Below, in pieces: positions 20,052 to 29,360 of a stretch of DNA of 64,000 nt. The notes beneath the pieces are model-generated. The model ran no database searches. It had not been told where the DNA came from and saw only the letters and a list, made by a program, of their open reading frames with translations. Within the stretch, counting starts at the first letter, position 1. Each line of letters begins with the position of its first letter. This DNA comes from Torulaspora globosa (Eukaryota > Ascomycota > Saccharomycetes > Saccharomycetales > Saccharomycetaceae), in NCBI RefSeq assembly GCF_014133895.1, contig NC_050732.1, forward strand, positions 62,001 to 126,000, in the 5' to 3' direction. Made by a program: the position numbers and the translations under genes.

Positions 20052-21095
20052 TCAAACTTCAAGTATCGGCATATCAAGAGTAATACCATCAAGAACGACG
20101 AAGTTGTTCAACGGCGCTTGTCTCTTCCCTAAAATATTTATTACATCTTGAGCGACAGCACCTCCGATGATGGCAGCAACAGGAGAAAACTCGACCCCAG
20201 CTTGCTCGAAAAACTGCTCCACATAGCTGTCTTTCAGCACACTCTCTGGTATCTGTAACTGTTGACATGCCAATAATGCTTCACGCTTCAATTCTCCACT
20301 AGTTTGACATTGTTTATTGGAGAAAAGAGCGAACGTCAACGGTACGGCACTGGAAACTCTCTTCATTTGGCGACGATTTAATTTACCAGCCAAGCTTGCC
20401 GTCCGCAACACATCTTCGAATGTCTTGAAATAGTTGCGAGTGGTGATTATCTCGTAGTATTTCGTCTCGCCCTCTTCCTGCCGCTGGTCCTCGACACCCA
20501 CAATTTCCGTATTGGCTGAGGTCTTGCCCAAACTGGTAGCGTTGGAGCTCTTCAGCTTTCTTTCCTCAGCATCAAATTGGATCAGATCAATGAAGATATA
20601 TGCAAATAACCCATTACAGCCCGCCATATACAGCGGAATTCCATAATGTCTTGTTATCTTGTTTAGGCGTATCATTCCATCGCGACTCATCTGGGTTCCT
20701 AGAACGAGATCAAATCCGCTGAAGTAACTCATTTCCTTGGATTCAAAAGAATCTGTGTCAAAATTGATTTGTACTCTGGGATTCATCTCCAATACACGGC
20801 TTCTGGCAGCATCAAGCCTGTACGATCCAACATCAGACTGACCAACAAAGAACTGGCTCGAAAGATCTTCCTCAGTAACCCTTTGATTGTCCAATATTGT
20901 GAGTGACCCGAGACCGCTCAGCACTACATTCTTGGTGATCTCAGTACCAATAGAACCCAAGTTAATCAACAGCACTCTCGCCGATCGCATTCGGGCCTGC
21001 GCAGCCATTCCCCATAGTCTTATCTGCCTATCATAAAGTGCAATCTCTTCTTCGCTGAGCTGCTCATTCTTTCGCGAGTCCGGTACCGATGCCAT
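20052..21095 (-). CDS. AOS1: Aos1, SUMO-activating enzyme (E1) small subunit
   Basis: Aos1 pairs with Uba2 to adenylate Smt3 (SUMO). The ATG at 21093-21095 gives 347 residues, the S. cerevisiae length. Blocks: EEEIALYDRQIRLWGMAAQ, the Rossmann segment VLLINLGSIGTEITKNVVLSG, LDNQRVTEEDLSSQFFV and the C-terminal SPVAAIIGGAVAQDVINIL. As in the family, the catalytic cysteine domain is absent, being supplied by Uba2. The gene is convergent with SEC23 (190 bp between stops) and divergent from HDA3. Syntenic with YPR180W. Confidence 0.95.
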   Translation of the reverse strand: MASVPDSRKNEQLSEEEIALYDRQIRLWGMAAQARMRSARVLLINLGSIGTEITKNVVLSGLGSLTILDNQRVTEEDLSSQFFVGQSDVGSYRLDAARSRVLEMNPRVQINFDTDSFESKEMSYFSGFDLVLGTQMSRDGMIRLNKITRHYGIPLYMAGCNGLFAYIFIDLIQFDAEERKLKSSNATSLGKTSANTEIVGVEDQRQEEGETKYYEIITTRNYFKTFEDVLRTASLAGKLNRRQMKRVSSAVPLTFALFSNKQCQTSGELKREALLACQQLQIPESVLKDSYVEQFFEQAGVEFSPVAAIIGGAVAQDVINILGKRQAPLNNFVVLDGITLDMPILEV

Positions 21096-21332
21096 TATCC
21101 TGAGCAAGGGCTCTCTCAGCTTGAGATGATCGAATTGGCCTATGCTCTCTGTATATCTTCAACTCTTAGCCCTTCGAGGGTAAAAAATTGCATACTTATA
21201 GCTCTTATAAGCACTAAAAATCAGAGCAGTCTGGCAAATATATAGAACTGGCCACTAGCTAGCTTTGGATGTGTTCCAGTGGTAACCTTGGGACGTACTG
21301 AAGGGAGACAAGACATTCTGGCAACTAGCAGG

Positions 21333-23270
21333 ATGGATCTGCTCGAGATTTTAGACACTAAACCGGTTCCCGCGATTGTGGATGCGAGAACGTTGGGAAT
21401 CGCCGAAGATACTTCTGGAGACTATTGGCTGCCAACTACTATGTGCCTGTATCAGAAGGAGCTGACAGATCAGATTGTCTCTTTGCATTATTCTGATATT
21501 TTGCGATACTTTGAGACCAATGACTACAAGGAAGATGTGATTGTGGAGTCTATGAAAACGATGTGTCTGAATAGTGCATACGTTGCGACTCATCCATACC
21601 TACTCATCGATCACCACATGCCAAGGTCGCTGATTACCAAGGACATTCCCGGCCAGCTGGCGGAGACAAGTGGAAAGTTCACGGCTCTGAGAGATCTAAT
21701 GAACCTTGTTCAGGAGTATGAAACTGACACGGCGATTGCGTGTAGGCCAGGTAGAACGATGGATCTTTTGGAGGCGTTATTGCTGGGAAACAAGGTTTGT
21801 ATAAAACGATACGACAAGCACTCGATCAAGTCGAAGCAACGGGCTCGTTCCTTCCCCTGTACCTGCCATATCTTTCCCTCACATGGTCTTAAACTGGAGA
21901 AGAACTCGCTTAAAACATCGGGCCAGTTTGATATGCTGATTTGCCTTGACCCAACGGTGGATACGACAAACGAACAAATACAGCGCATTTTGCGTCACAA
22001 GAGGAACCCAAAAAGCTCTGAAGCGGTCGCGCCAATTGTAAGGTTGGCCACAATCAACTCGGTAGACCACTGCGAGCTCTACTTTGGCAAACAGTATCAA
22101 AGGAACAGTAGAGAGTTTTTGGAAAGCGTCACTGCCGCGGTGGTTGTTTTGCGGGACAGAGTCGGAATCCTGCCGCCAGATTTGAGGCCTATATACTCTC
22201 AGAATCTGAGGTATCTGATAAACTGGTTAGAAGACCCTAGTATTCCTTGGCCCTTGCCCAACGTATATCGCGTGAACAAGTACACCTCTATGGACGTCGA
22301 AAGATCATTGCTAACAGAGGTGCATTACAGCCAGGTCGAAGATGAACTAGATGCTGCATTTAATGGAAAGAAACGTGGACGCAGTAAGACTGAAAAAGGC
22401 ACTGGAAGGCCAGCGGATGTTTCATCTTTTTATTCCTCCAAGAGGTTAAAGAACGACTATACCACGAACCCATCGAAACAGAACATGGCAGAGCTAACAG
22501 GAATCACTACAGCAGATGAAGCATCACATGCGGACTACCATCTGTCCAGTGGGATTCTTACGCATAGACTTATACAATCAATGGGTCAGACATATGTTGA
22601 TCTAGCCATTCAAACGAGGGAATATAGGAGTTACATCGAGATGGATGCTATTCAGGAAGCGCATAAAAGTACACTTTACGATAAGCTATCTGAGGTGGAA
22701 GACAAAGTTGCCGCCATCGTTGCGAAGGAGAAAGACAACATGTTGCAGGCGAACCGAATTGATGACGTGAACGAGAATAAACGCCAAGAAATACAAAAGG
22801 TCGAGGCTAATATTGAAAGATTGTTAGGAAAGTTATCTGACAAGGCCGGTAAGTTTGGGCAATTGAAGGAACTGTATGAGAGATGTAGTAGTTTGGCTGA
22901 TTGTATTGATAAAGAAAAGAATGTAAGCAAATCTAAAGAATCCGAGCAAGAATACACGTTAAAAGAATGTGAGCGGGCTGATTGCTCAATCAGTGATAGC
23001 AAAGCCGAATTGGACGCAATCACTGAGAATTCCAAGCGATTGCGTGAGGAGCTAAACTCGGCGTTCGATCAGTCTAACATTGAAAGGCAAGAAATTGAAC
23101 AAAGAATTGCAACCATGTTACCTGCGATAGAGATTGAGAAAGCTTATTGCAAGGATCTCAACAACAAGCTCAGCCAAATCGTTGACCAGCTAAATAGTAT
23201 GCCACAATCGAGACTTGGTCTTTTAAACGGCAAAGGTAGCAGCAGCAGGCGACATAAGAACACAGCTTAA
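21333..23270 (+). CDS. HDA3: Hda3, subunit of the HDA1 histone deacetylase complex
   Basis: Hda3 works with Hda1 and Hda2 to deacetylate H3 and H2B and repress genes. The ATG at 21333 (MDLLEILDTKPVPAIVDA) gives 645 residues (S. cerevisiae 655); the frame is open 18 codons upstream without family similarity. The N-terminal 330 residues resemble the nucleic-acid-binding half shared by Hda2/Hda3 (SGDYWLPTTM, LTDQIVSLHYSDILRYFET, ETDTAIACRPGRTMDLLEAL, LPPDLRPIYSQNL). A conserved KRLKNDYTTNP motif follows, and a long coiled coil covers about residues 440-620. Syntenic with YPR179C. Confidence 0.95.
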   Translation: MDLLEILDTKPVPAIVDARTLGIAEDTSGDYWLPTTMCLYQKELTDQIVSLHYSDILRYFETNDYKEDVIVESMKTMCLNSAYVATHPYLLIDHHMPRSLITKDIPGQLAETSGKFTALRDLMNLVQEYETDTAIACRPGRTMDLLEALLLGNKVCIKRYDKHSIKSKQRARSFPCTCHIFPSHGLKLEKNSLKTSGQFDMLICLDPTVDTTNEQIQRILRHKRNPKSSEAVAPIVRLATINSVDHCELYFGKQYQRNSREFLESVTAAVVVLRDRVGILPPDLRPIYSQNLRYLINWLEDPSIPWPLPNVYRVNKYTSMDVERSLLTEVHYSQVEDELDAAFNGKKRGRSKTEKGTGRPADVSSFYSSKRLKNDYTTNPSKQNMAELTGITTADEASHADYHLSSGILTHRLIQSMGQTYVDLAIQTREYRSYIEMDAIQEAHKSTLYDKLSEVEDKVAAIVAKEKDNMLQANRIDDVNENKRQEIQKVEANIERLLGKLSDKAGKFGQLKELYERCSSLADCIDKEKNVSKSKESEQEYTLKECERADCSISDSKAELDAITENSKRLREELNSAFDQSNIERQEIEQRIATMLPAIEIEKAYCKDLNNKLSQIVDQLNSMPQSRLGLLNGKGSSSRRHKNTA

Positions 23271-23322
23271 TATTACAAACTATAGCATCGATAGTAGTCT
23301 ATATAGATTTTGGTAGCATTAC

Positions 23323-24729
23323 TCAATCCTGGGTCCATAGCTTAACCGATCTGTCCCAACCACCACTCACAACCATGTTACCATTCAAGTCTATGTCCAA
23401 GGTCAGAATCTTATCAACGTGCCCTTTTAGTACCGCCACGTTGACCCAATTATCGCTGCTATAAACTTTGATATTCTTATCATAGCTTCCAGACATCAGA
23501 AATTTACCATTCAATTTGTTGAACCGCACCACGGAAACAGTGCTATCGTGAGCCAATATAGTCTGTGCCTGAGTACTTTTTCTCACGTCCCAGACATTGA
23601 CGGTCCCGTCACCGCCAGCAGTCGCTAGATGATATCCATTGGGGGACCAATCTACGCTGTAAACTGGTTTCATATGGCCTGCTAGCGACATAACGCTCTT
23701 CCCGGAGCGAATGTCCCACGCCACCGGAGTACAATCGAACCCACCACTACATAGGAGAGCACCGTCAGAGTGAAAAGCTATACAATACACTTCCCTGCTA
23801 TGCCCTTCCTGCAGCAGAAGTTCCTGCTGCGTCTGTATATCCCAAAGCCTCCAGGTTTTATCAAAAGAGCAGCTGGCAACATATTTACCGCTCGGATGAA
23901 ACTTGGTGCCAGCAACTCGTCTTTCATGGCCCTCGAAAGCTATCGTTGGTCGGAGCTCTCCTGCGGCGGCTGAGAATAGTTTTACTTGACCATCTTCGCC
24001 TCCGGTTGCCAGAAGGTCGCCAGTTGCATTCCAGTCAACTTCTCCAACCTTTCCGTTGTGTGCTTGCTCTACAACGCTCAGGACCTCCAGGTTCTTGGTT
24101 GAGATGGTTTTCAAACTGCCATCCCAACTGCCAATGGCAGCATAACAGTCATCGGGAGAGAGCCTGACATGGGAGATAGGACGCGTTGAAGCGACCTGCG
24201 AGCCAGCGAGGGCTAGATTCTTCAAACGTTGCGCTAGGTTTCGCCTTTCCTTGATTTCCCTCTTCATATCAAAACTAATGGCATCTTGAGTCTCCCTCTT
24301 AAGCCTTTTCCTTGCATTGTGAATAGAAAACCCTACCAGAAACTTCCTAGCCTTAATAAGCTCTTGTCTAGCCGGCGTGTAGAACTCCTCATCTTCCTCA
24401 TCTTCATATGTGTCACTTCCTTCTGCTATAGATTGCTTATCCAACAGCGTAGCTTCAAATGTATTCATGTGAGCCTTGTTGCTCACCAGGAGCTCAATCA
24501 ATCTTCCTCTCCTAGCATACTCATTCTCGCCCGCAGTAGACTCAGGTTCCCGAAGTAGTCTCAGCAATCTTCTCACCTCGAGATCCTCTGTGGGGACTTG
24601 ATGGTACCTCTGATCTGTCTGGAAATGGAGCCTCCGAAGCGTCTCCTGGACATTCACGCCGTCCTTATTGGGTTTATCGTCAATCTGAATCTCTAAATCC
24701 TCATAAGCAATGCCACGTTGATCAGCCAT
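23323..24729 (-). CDS. PRP4: Prp4, WD40 protein of the U4/U6 snRNP
   Basis: Prp4 binds U4/U6 through its partner Prp3 and is needed for the tri-snRNP. It has 468 residues (S. cerevisiae 465). The N-terminal PRP4/splicing-factor motif reads VRRLLRLLREPESTAGENEY within residues 50-80. An acidic linker leads to WD40 repeats from about residue 175 to the end (for example DKTWRLWDIQTQQ, DGTVNVWDVRKSTQ, DRSVKLWTQD). Its stop lies 52 bp from that of HDA3, and its start faces BET2 across 105 bp. Syntenic with YPR178W. Confidence 0.96.
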   Translation of the reverse strand: MADQRGIAYEDLEIQIDDKPNKDGVNVQETLRRLHFQTDQRYHQVPTEDLEVRRLLRLLREPESTAGENEYARRGRLIELLVSNKAHMNTFEATLLDKQSIAEGSDTYEDEEDEEFYTPARQELIKARKFLVGFSIHNARKRLKRETQDAISFDMKREIKERRNLAQRLKNLALAGSQVASTRPISHVRLSPDDCYAAIGSWDGSLKTISTKNLEVLSVVEQAHNGKVGEVDWNATGDLLATGGEDGQVKLFSAAAGELRPTIAFEGHERRVAGTKFHPSGKYVASCSFDKTWRLWDIQTQQELLLQEGHSREVYCIAFHSDGALLCSGGFDCTPVAWDIRSGKSVMSLAGHMKPVYSVDWSPNGYHLATAGGDGTVNVWDVRKSTQAQTILAHDSTVSVVRFNKLNGKFLMSGSYDKNIKVYSSDNWVNVAVLKGHVDKILTLDIDLNGNMVVSGGWDRSVKLWTQD

Positions 24730-24834
24730 CTCGAGTTGATCCAGTCTCTTGTCGCATGGTTCCTAACAATGTCAAGTGAAAGGTGATTCTACAAGGTCAT
24801 CTTCAAACATCGCTATAACTAACACTGGCAAAGT

Positions 24835-25812
24835 ATGACTGAAGAGCTACGGTTGTTGAAGGAGAAGCACATTAAGTACATCGAAGCTCTCGACAAGAAA
24901 CAGGACAGCTATGAGTACTGGTTGACCGAGCATTTAAGATTGAACGGTGTCTATTGGGGGCTGACTGCTTTATGCCTGATGGATGCTGAGAATACATTTG
25001 ACAAAACCCAAGTGATTGATTTTGTGCTGAAATGCTATGTTGAAGCTACAGGTGGGTTCGCACCTTTCCCAAGACACGATGCACATCTTTTGACTACGTT
25101 GTCAGCTATTCAGATTCTGAAGACTTATGATTCACTGGACATCCTCTCACCAGATCAAGTCAAAAAATGCATCGAATTCGTCAGGGGAAACCAGCTAGAG
25201 GATGGTTCCTTCCAAGGCGACAAGTTTGGCGAAATCGATATAAGATTCGTCTATACCGCTTTAAGCACCCTCTCGATACTGGAGAGTCTAACGCCCGAGG
25301 TTGTGGAGCCAGCCGTCAAGTTTATTCTTCGATGCTATAATTTTGACGGAGGCTTCGGACTGTGTCCTGGAGCAGAGAGCCATGCGGCTTGGGCGTTTAC
25401 TTCCCTTGGAGCGTTGGCCATTGTGGACCGTTTAGGTGACCTAACGGATGAACAGCTGAATGAGATCGGCTGGTGGTTGTGCGAGCGACAAGTTCCCGAG
25501 GGAGGTCTCAATGGCCGTCCCGGTAAACTGCCTGATGTGTGCTACAGTTGGTGGGTTTTAGCGTCGCTAGCTCTTATCAACAAGCTTGAATGGATAGACT
25601 ACGAAAAGCTTAGAGAGTACATACTGAGATGCCAGGATGAGAAGAAGGGAGGCATAAGCGACAGACCAGATAACGAAGTGGATGTCTTCCATACGTTGTT
25701 TGGAATCGCGGGTCTAAGTTTAATGGGTTTCGAAGACTTGAAGCCAATCGATCCTGTCTATTGCATGCCTCCATCCGTGACGAAGACGATTAGAAAGTAT
25801 CCATATGAATAA
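24835..25812 (+). CDS. BET2: Bet2, beta subunit of Rab geranylgeranyltransferase (type II)
   Basis: Together with Bet4 and the escort protein Mrs6, Bet2 attaches geranylgeranyl groups to Ypt1, Sec4 and other Rabs. The product has 325 residues, the same as S. cerevisiae. The alpha-alpha barrel repeats (DGSFQGDKFGEIDIRFVY, FDGGFGLCPGAESHAAW, GGLNGRPGKLPDVCYSWW) carry the expected zinc ligands, Asp and Cys in PDVCYSWW and His in VDVFHTLFG. The ATG at 24835 begins MTEELRLLKEKH. The gene is convergent with DPB2 (50 bp). Syntenic with YPR176C; the dubious YPR177C is not present. Confidence 0.97.
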   Translation: MTEELRLLKEKHIKYIEALDKKQDSYEYWLTEHLRLNGVYWGLTALCLMDAENTFDKTQVIDFVLKCYVEATGGFAPFPRHDAHLLTTLSAIQILKTYDSLDILSPDQVKKCIEFVRGNQLEDGSFQGDKFGEIDIRFVYTALSTLSILESLTPEVVEPAVKFILRCYNFDGGFGLCPGAESHAAWAFTSLGALAIVDRLGDLTDEQLNEIGWWLCERQVPEGGLNGRPGKLPDVCYSWWVLASLALINKLEWIDYEKLREYILRCQDEKKGGISDRPDNEVDVFHTLFGIAGLSLMGFEDLKPIDPVYCMPPSVTKTIRKYPYE

Positions 25813-25862
25813 AAATGCTAGTGATATATATTACTTCAGACGTCCCATGCAAAGTAACCATG

Positions 25863-27914
25863 CTAAAAGAAAACTTCTTCCATGGAAGCCTTCTTCATTG
25901 AGGGGTTATACTCGATATATCTGGCTCTTCTGCCGATCATAAACTTACCAGGATTCAATGCCTTGCAGCCATTATACGTTAGATCAAATCGTGGGGCTGT
26001 TGTGTCGCAGAATATTAGCGTTGATGGTATAGGATGCAAAGTCAGTGCATTGTCGTTGCTCCACGCTATCGGCCTAATTGACGTTAGAAACGGTGACAAG
26101 TGCCCCTGGTCTAGTACAGTCTTGACCAATTTTCGAGATTCCCGGACCTTCATTGGTAGCTGATCGTCTGCCTTGATTAGCTGCCGGATTGCAGTTACTT
26201 CCGGGTTTGCTGATTTATCGTGTGACTGAGCCAGAATCTCCATGGGGAACGGTACGCTATGCCTCTTGAATCTTTCTGTAATATCATCTCGAATAATCAC
26301 TATTTCTTGCGATAGATACGCCATTCTCGCTGGATTCGAGGCAAATATTATCTTCCTGCATACTTTCCTCAGCTTATGTGTAAACCGCGATGGCACAGGT
26401 TGCTGTGGTAAGATATGCGCGGCTCCCATGGAAACCATCGAGCCCCAGGCGTCGTTCACTCCAGGTACAAAAACGAGTGTTGAAGCCTCAGCAATATTTT
26501 CAAACTGTGATATGAGATCTGCTAGTTCATCGAAATTATTCCTATACTGGACTGTTGAACTAATATTCTTACTATTCATTGAAGCGTGAACAGGCACTGC
26601 TGTGAATGAGCCATGGAAAACTATCATTGTTGGAGGGTCATCATCGAGGGGAGTCAGCACCTTTCTAAGAGCCTGCATTGTGTCCATCTCATCCAGAAAG
26701 ATGTCACCACCAAGGAGCACTATTCGGTGATCTGTCAACTCTTTCTCAAGGTAATACAGTCTAATTTTCAGTTCATTGTCAAGCCTAGAGATATAGTTAG
26801 AGCTTGTCTGCCCATGCAATCCGAGCAAATCGAGATTTCCAATCGCTTCGAGAGTTTGCTCTCTCTTTTCGCCTGGTGGGTGCGTGATAGATGAGACATG
26901 GAATTTGTTGCCCACAGTAAAGTATATTCCCTCCACTAGCACAATGCAGCCTGGTACGTAATATAATCCGCCCGTTGGCAATGTCTGGCTGATATCAATT
27001 TCTATGCAACCTGAGGGATCTTCCATACACCAGTGTCCTTTAGAGTTTCGGCTTAGCAGGCCAAGCAACAGAAAATTCTGTCCGTCACGTCCCAACAGGT
27101 TTTTAATCTGGGTTATCGACATGGCTGCCGAGACACTTGCCGAAGACTTGTCAAGATCCCGCTGTATCGCCACAATCGAAGATAGAGGATTGAAGTCGTC
27201 CATGTCCTGGAAATTTTCATTCCTCATAACTTTATTCCGGACCAAATGGAACCTATTGGGAAACACTCTTGCACTGGCGTTTGTATCACATATTCGACTA
27301 GCTAGCGATGCTCCAAAGTCGCTGTTGTGGTCGCGTCTAGCGGGCGTAAAGACGAATGTCAACTTCACCGGATCGTACGAAACTTTGGCCTGATCTGCCG
27401 CATTGATTACCTTAAAGTAGTTTCTCCAGTCGAGGTGCTCCTCGTTGGCAATTTGATCGTTTGCGAGATCGCTAACACTGCTTGCCTGTTGCTCAGAGTC
27501 CTCCACCAAAACTGCAGCTTCTGATTCCCCTTCTGACACTCGCTGAGTGTCCTTGACAAGCATGCCATCAATGGTGACATTTCGAACTTTGTTGGTAGAC
27601 TCCACCACGGGTACAGGCTCATTAGCCCGCTCTCGTTCCTTCATCTCATTCACCACATCTGCCACACCTTGCTCATCCACGAAAAGGCCCCGCTCTTGCT
27701 GCCTCCAAACCAACGCAAATGTCTCCAGAAACCGCACGGTATCTGCGTTCTTCTTCCAATGCATCCCAAACATGCTGCCAACCACGTCAGCTAACGCCAC
27801 CAGACCATCAGATTTAATGTTCAAACCGTACTTCTTCGACAGAACCCGGTATGCCATCGGCCTCAAAAGAGGAGGATGGATCTTGACAGGTAGAACATTC
27901 CCAGAGTTCAGCAT
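25863..27914 (-). CDS. DPB2: Dpb2, second-largest subunit of DNA polymerase epsilon
   Basis: This essential B-subunit (an inactive calcineurin-like phosphoesterase plus OB fold) tethers polymerase epsilon to the CMG helicase through GINS. The ATG at 27912-27914 (MLNSGNVLPVKIHPPLLRP) gives 683 residues (S. cerevisiae 689). Signature blocks: NGLxLKSDGL-like NIKSDGLVALADV, DWRNYFKVINA, the OB-fold CIEIDISQTLPTGGLYYVPG, LTDHRIVLLGGDIFLDE, VFVPGVNDAWGSMVSMG and QEIVIIRDDITERFKRHSV. An MCB element lies 94 bp upstream. Divergent from the YPR174C-type gene. Syntenic with YPR175W. Confidence 0.96.
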   Translation of the reverse strand: MLNSGNVLPVKIHPPLLRPMAYRVLSKKYGLNIKSDGLVALADVVGSMFGMHWKKNADTVRFLETFALVWRQQERGLFVDEQGVADVVNEMKERERANEPVPVVESTNKVRNVTIDGMLVKDTQRVSEGESEAAVLVEDSEQQASSVSDLANDQIANEEHLDWRNYFKVINAADQAKVSYDPVKLTFVFTPARRDHNSDFGASLASRICDTNASARVFPNRFHLVRNKVMRNENFQDMDDFNPLSSIVAIQRDLDKSSASVSAAMSITQIKNLLGRDGQNFLLLGLLSRNSKGHWCMEDPSGCIEIDISQTLPTGGLYYVPGCIVLVEGIYFTVGNKFHVSSITHPPGEKREQTLEAIGNLDLLGLHGQTSSNYISRLDNELKIRLYYLEKELTDHRIVLLGGDIFLDEMDTMQALRKVLTPLDDDPPTMIVFHGSFTAVPVHASMNSKNISSTVQYRNNFDELADLISQFENIAEASTLVFVPGVNDAWGSMVSMGAAHILPQQPVPSRFTHKLRKVCRKIIFASNPARMAYLSQEIVIIRDDITERFKRHSVPFPMEILAQSHDKSANPEVTAIRQLIKADDQLPMKVRESRKLVKTVLDQGHLSPFLTSIRPIAWSNDNALTLHPIPSTLIFCDTTAPRFDLTYNGCKALNPGKFMIGRRARYIEYNPSMKKASMEEVFF

Positions 27915-28223
27915 ACTGTGGGTCAGCACGGCTACAATGGCTCGCTATTCGTTCCTTTCTCTTGACATCATCTTTCAAGTAGCTACATATTCTAACGTGT
28001 CTGCGGAACGCGTCTCTAGCAGCACTAATATTCACTTCGACAACAGGATAACGATAAATAAGGACTGCTCTGGACATCTAGCTAGGTCAATTTGATTCTA
28101 GAAGATACTGGTTAGTGGATATTGATAGAGTTGCCTTTTTCCCGGGTCAGATCGCTTGTTGTTTGGCTCTCTCGCTGGCACTTTAAGGTATAAGAGCCAC
28201 TGTTGATCCCTTCTGATCCAAAG
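27915..28223. promoter_or_regulatory. Divergent promoter DPB2/YPR174C-type gene
   Basis: A 309-bp divergent promoter. It contains the MCB site at 28008-28013 and, further right, no motif I recognise with confidence. Confidence 0.45.
28008..28013. promoter_or_regulatory. MCB element ACGCGT, upstream of DPB2
   Basis: ACGCGT is the core bound by MBF (Mbp1-Swi6), which drives G1/S expression of DNA replication genes including polymerase epsilon subunits. Its place 94 bp upstream of the DPB2 ATG in a divergent promoter fits. Single motif match. Confidence 0.55.
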
Positions 28224-29201
28224 ATGCTGGAATCTGTGAAGAAGTATGTTGGAGAGGTGCTGAGCAGTGACCCTCGAAAGAGGGACTTCGGAGATCTAGA
28301 AGAGGTGAAAAGGAGAAGACAGAGGCAGAGCCCCATGGGTCAAAGAAATAGAGTGAAGTTGGGGGGTAGAAGTAGGATCAAGACACATGCTAACTTTGCT
28401 GGCAATGGTAGCAGACGGATGCCCAGAAAAGAGCGGATGATACGATACAGTGAGGGCGCGGGAGCGAATGCGAGGATTAGGGAACCCGCAGGTGGCCTAA
28501 AGGCCGTCTGGAAGTCCCTGAAGACTTTCTTCTCCAGTGAGGACCAGGACCTGGGCCTCATGCAGAAAGCTTGCACCAATCTTGACTCCATGGTGTCACC
28601 GAGCAAGCGGCTGTCAGGAGCCGAGGAAAGGAGGCAGTTGAAGGAAAGAATCGCCAGGAGCGAGGCATTCAAGAGGAAAGTGCTGCAAGTGAAGTACGAC
28701 AGCGAAATGCTCAAGGAGCTTCGAGTCGGCAGGTCTCGACAGAGAGCCGACGAGACCGCCGCACATAACCTCAGCGACGACCAAGTTACTCTGCTGCAGA
28801 AGAAGATCGCCCACCTAGAAAGCGAGCTCAAGAACTCGCGGGAAGACCTTCGAATAACCCAGAAGAGACTGAAATTCGCTAACGAGAAGAACGCTTTGCT
28901 AGAGTCCCTGCTGGACGACGCAAACATAGACAGAGAATACGTCAAGTCTAGAAGAGATATCAAGAACATACAACGGGACAACCTGATACCGGAAAGCGAG
29001 CTACCGCCCTCGCCAAGACGCGCGGTGAACCCACTGTACACCTCGAGCCCGATGCGTAACGGGTCGAAAGATGAGTCCGCTGCCGCCACAGACTTCTACA
29101 GCAAGTATCCCAAGATCCCTGAAACTGAAGCACTCGCCAAGAACCAAAAGAACGACTCTCTATCGCCCATTAGAATCGACTATTCCAAGTATTCTATGTG
29201 A
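28224..29201 (+). CDS. YPR174C/Nbp1-family spindle-pole-body and nuclear-envelope protein
   Basis: The 325-residue protein is basic at the N-terminus (MLESVKKYVGEVLSSDPRKR, then many Arg/Lys to residue 90). An amphipathic-looking segment GGLKAVWKSLKTFFSS follows near residues 90-105. A coiled coil lies about 190-250 (QKKIAHLESELKNSREDLR) and a proline-rich tail contains SPRRAVNPLYTSSP. In S. cerevisiae the ohnologs YPR174C (Csa1) and NBP1 have this layout; Nbp1 inserts an amphipathic helix in the inner nuclear membrane during spindle pole body duplication. The name rests on position between DPB2 and VPS4 plus this layout. The ATG at 28224 is the first in frame. Confidence 0.78.
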   Translation: MLESVKKYVGEVLSSDPRKRDFGDLEEVKRRRQRQSPMGQRNRVKLGGRSRIKTHANFAGNGSRRMPRKERMIRYSEGAGANARIREPAGGLKAVWKSLKTFFSSEDQDLGLMQKACTNLDSMVSPSKRLSGAEERRQLKERIARSEAFKRKVLQVKYDSEMLKELRVGRSRQRADETAAHNLSDDQVTLLQKKIAHLESELKNSREDLRITQKRLKFANEKNALLESLLDDANIDREYVKSRRDIKNIQRDNLIPESELPPSPRRAVNPLYTSSPMRNGSKDESAAATDFYSKYPKIPETEALAKNQKNDSLSPIRIDYSKYSM

Positions 29202-29360
29202 ATTGGCAGCAGGTTACCCGGGTCAGGTTTATTCAACAGTGATATGCTAAGTATAACCACGCTAGTTAAAGAACTTTTAGCTTCGATCCAGCCCTACCCT
29301 CCTAAAGGTTGCTCTGAGTCCAGTCCCATCAACGGTTGTCCAGCTGAGCTGCAGGGCTTC

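Noticed and set aside
24810..24834. Possible intron branch site (AACTAAC) just before the BET2 ATG
   Set aside because: No GTATGT or similar 5' splice site lies in the 105-bp gap to PRP4, and the BET2 protein is already full length without an upstream exon.
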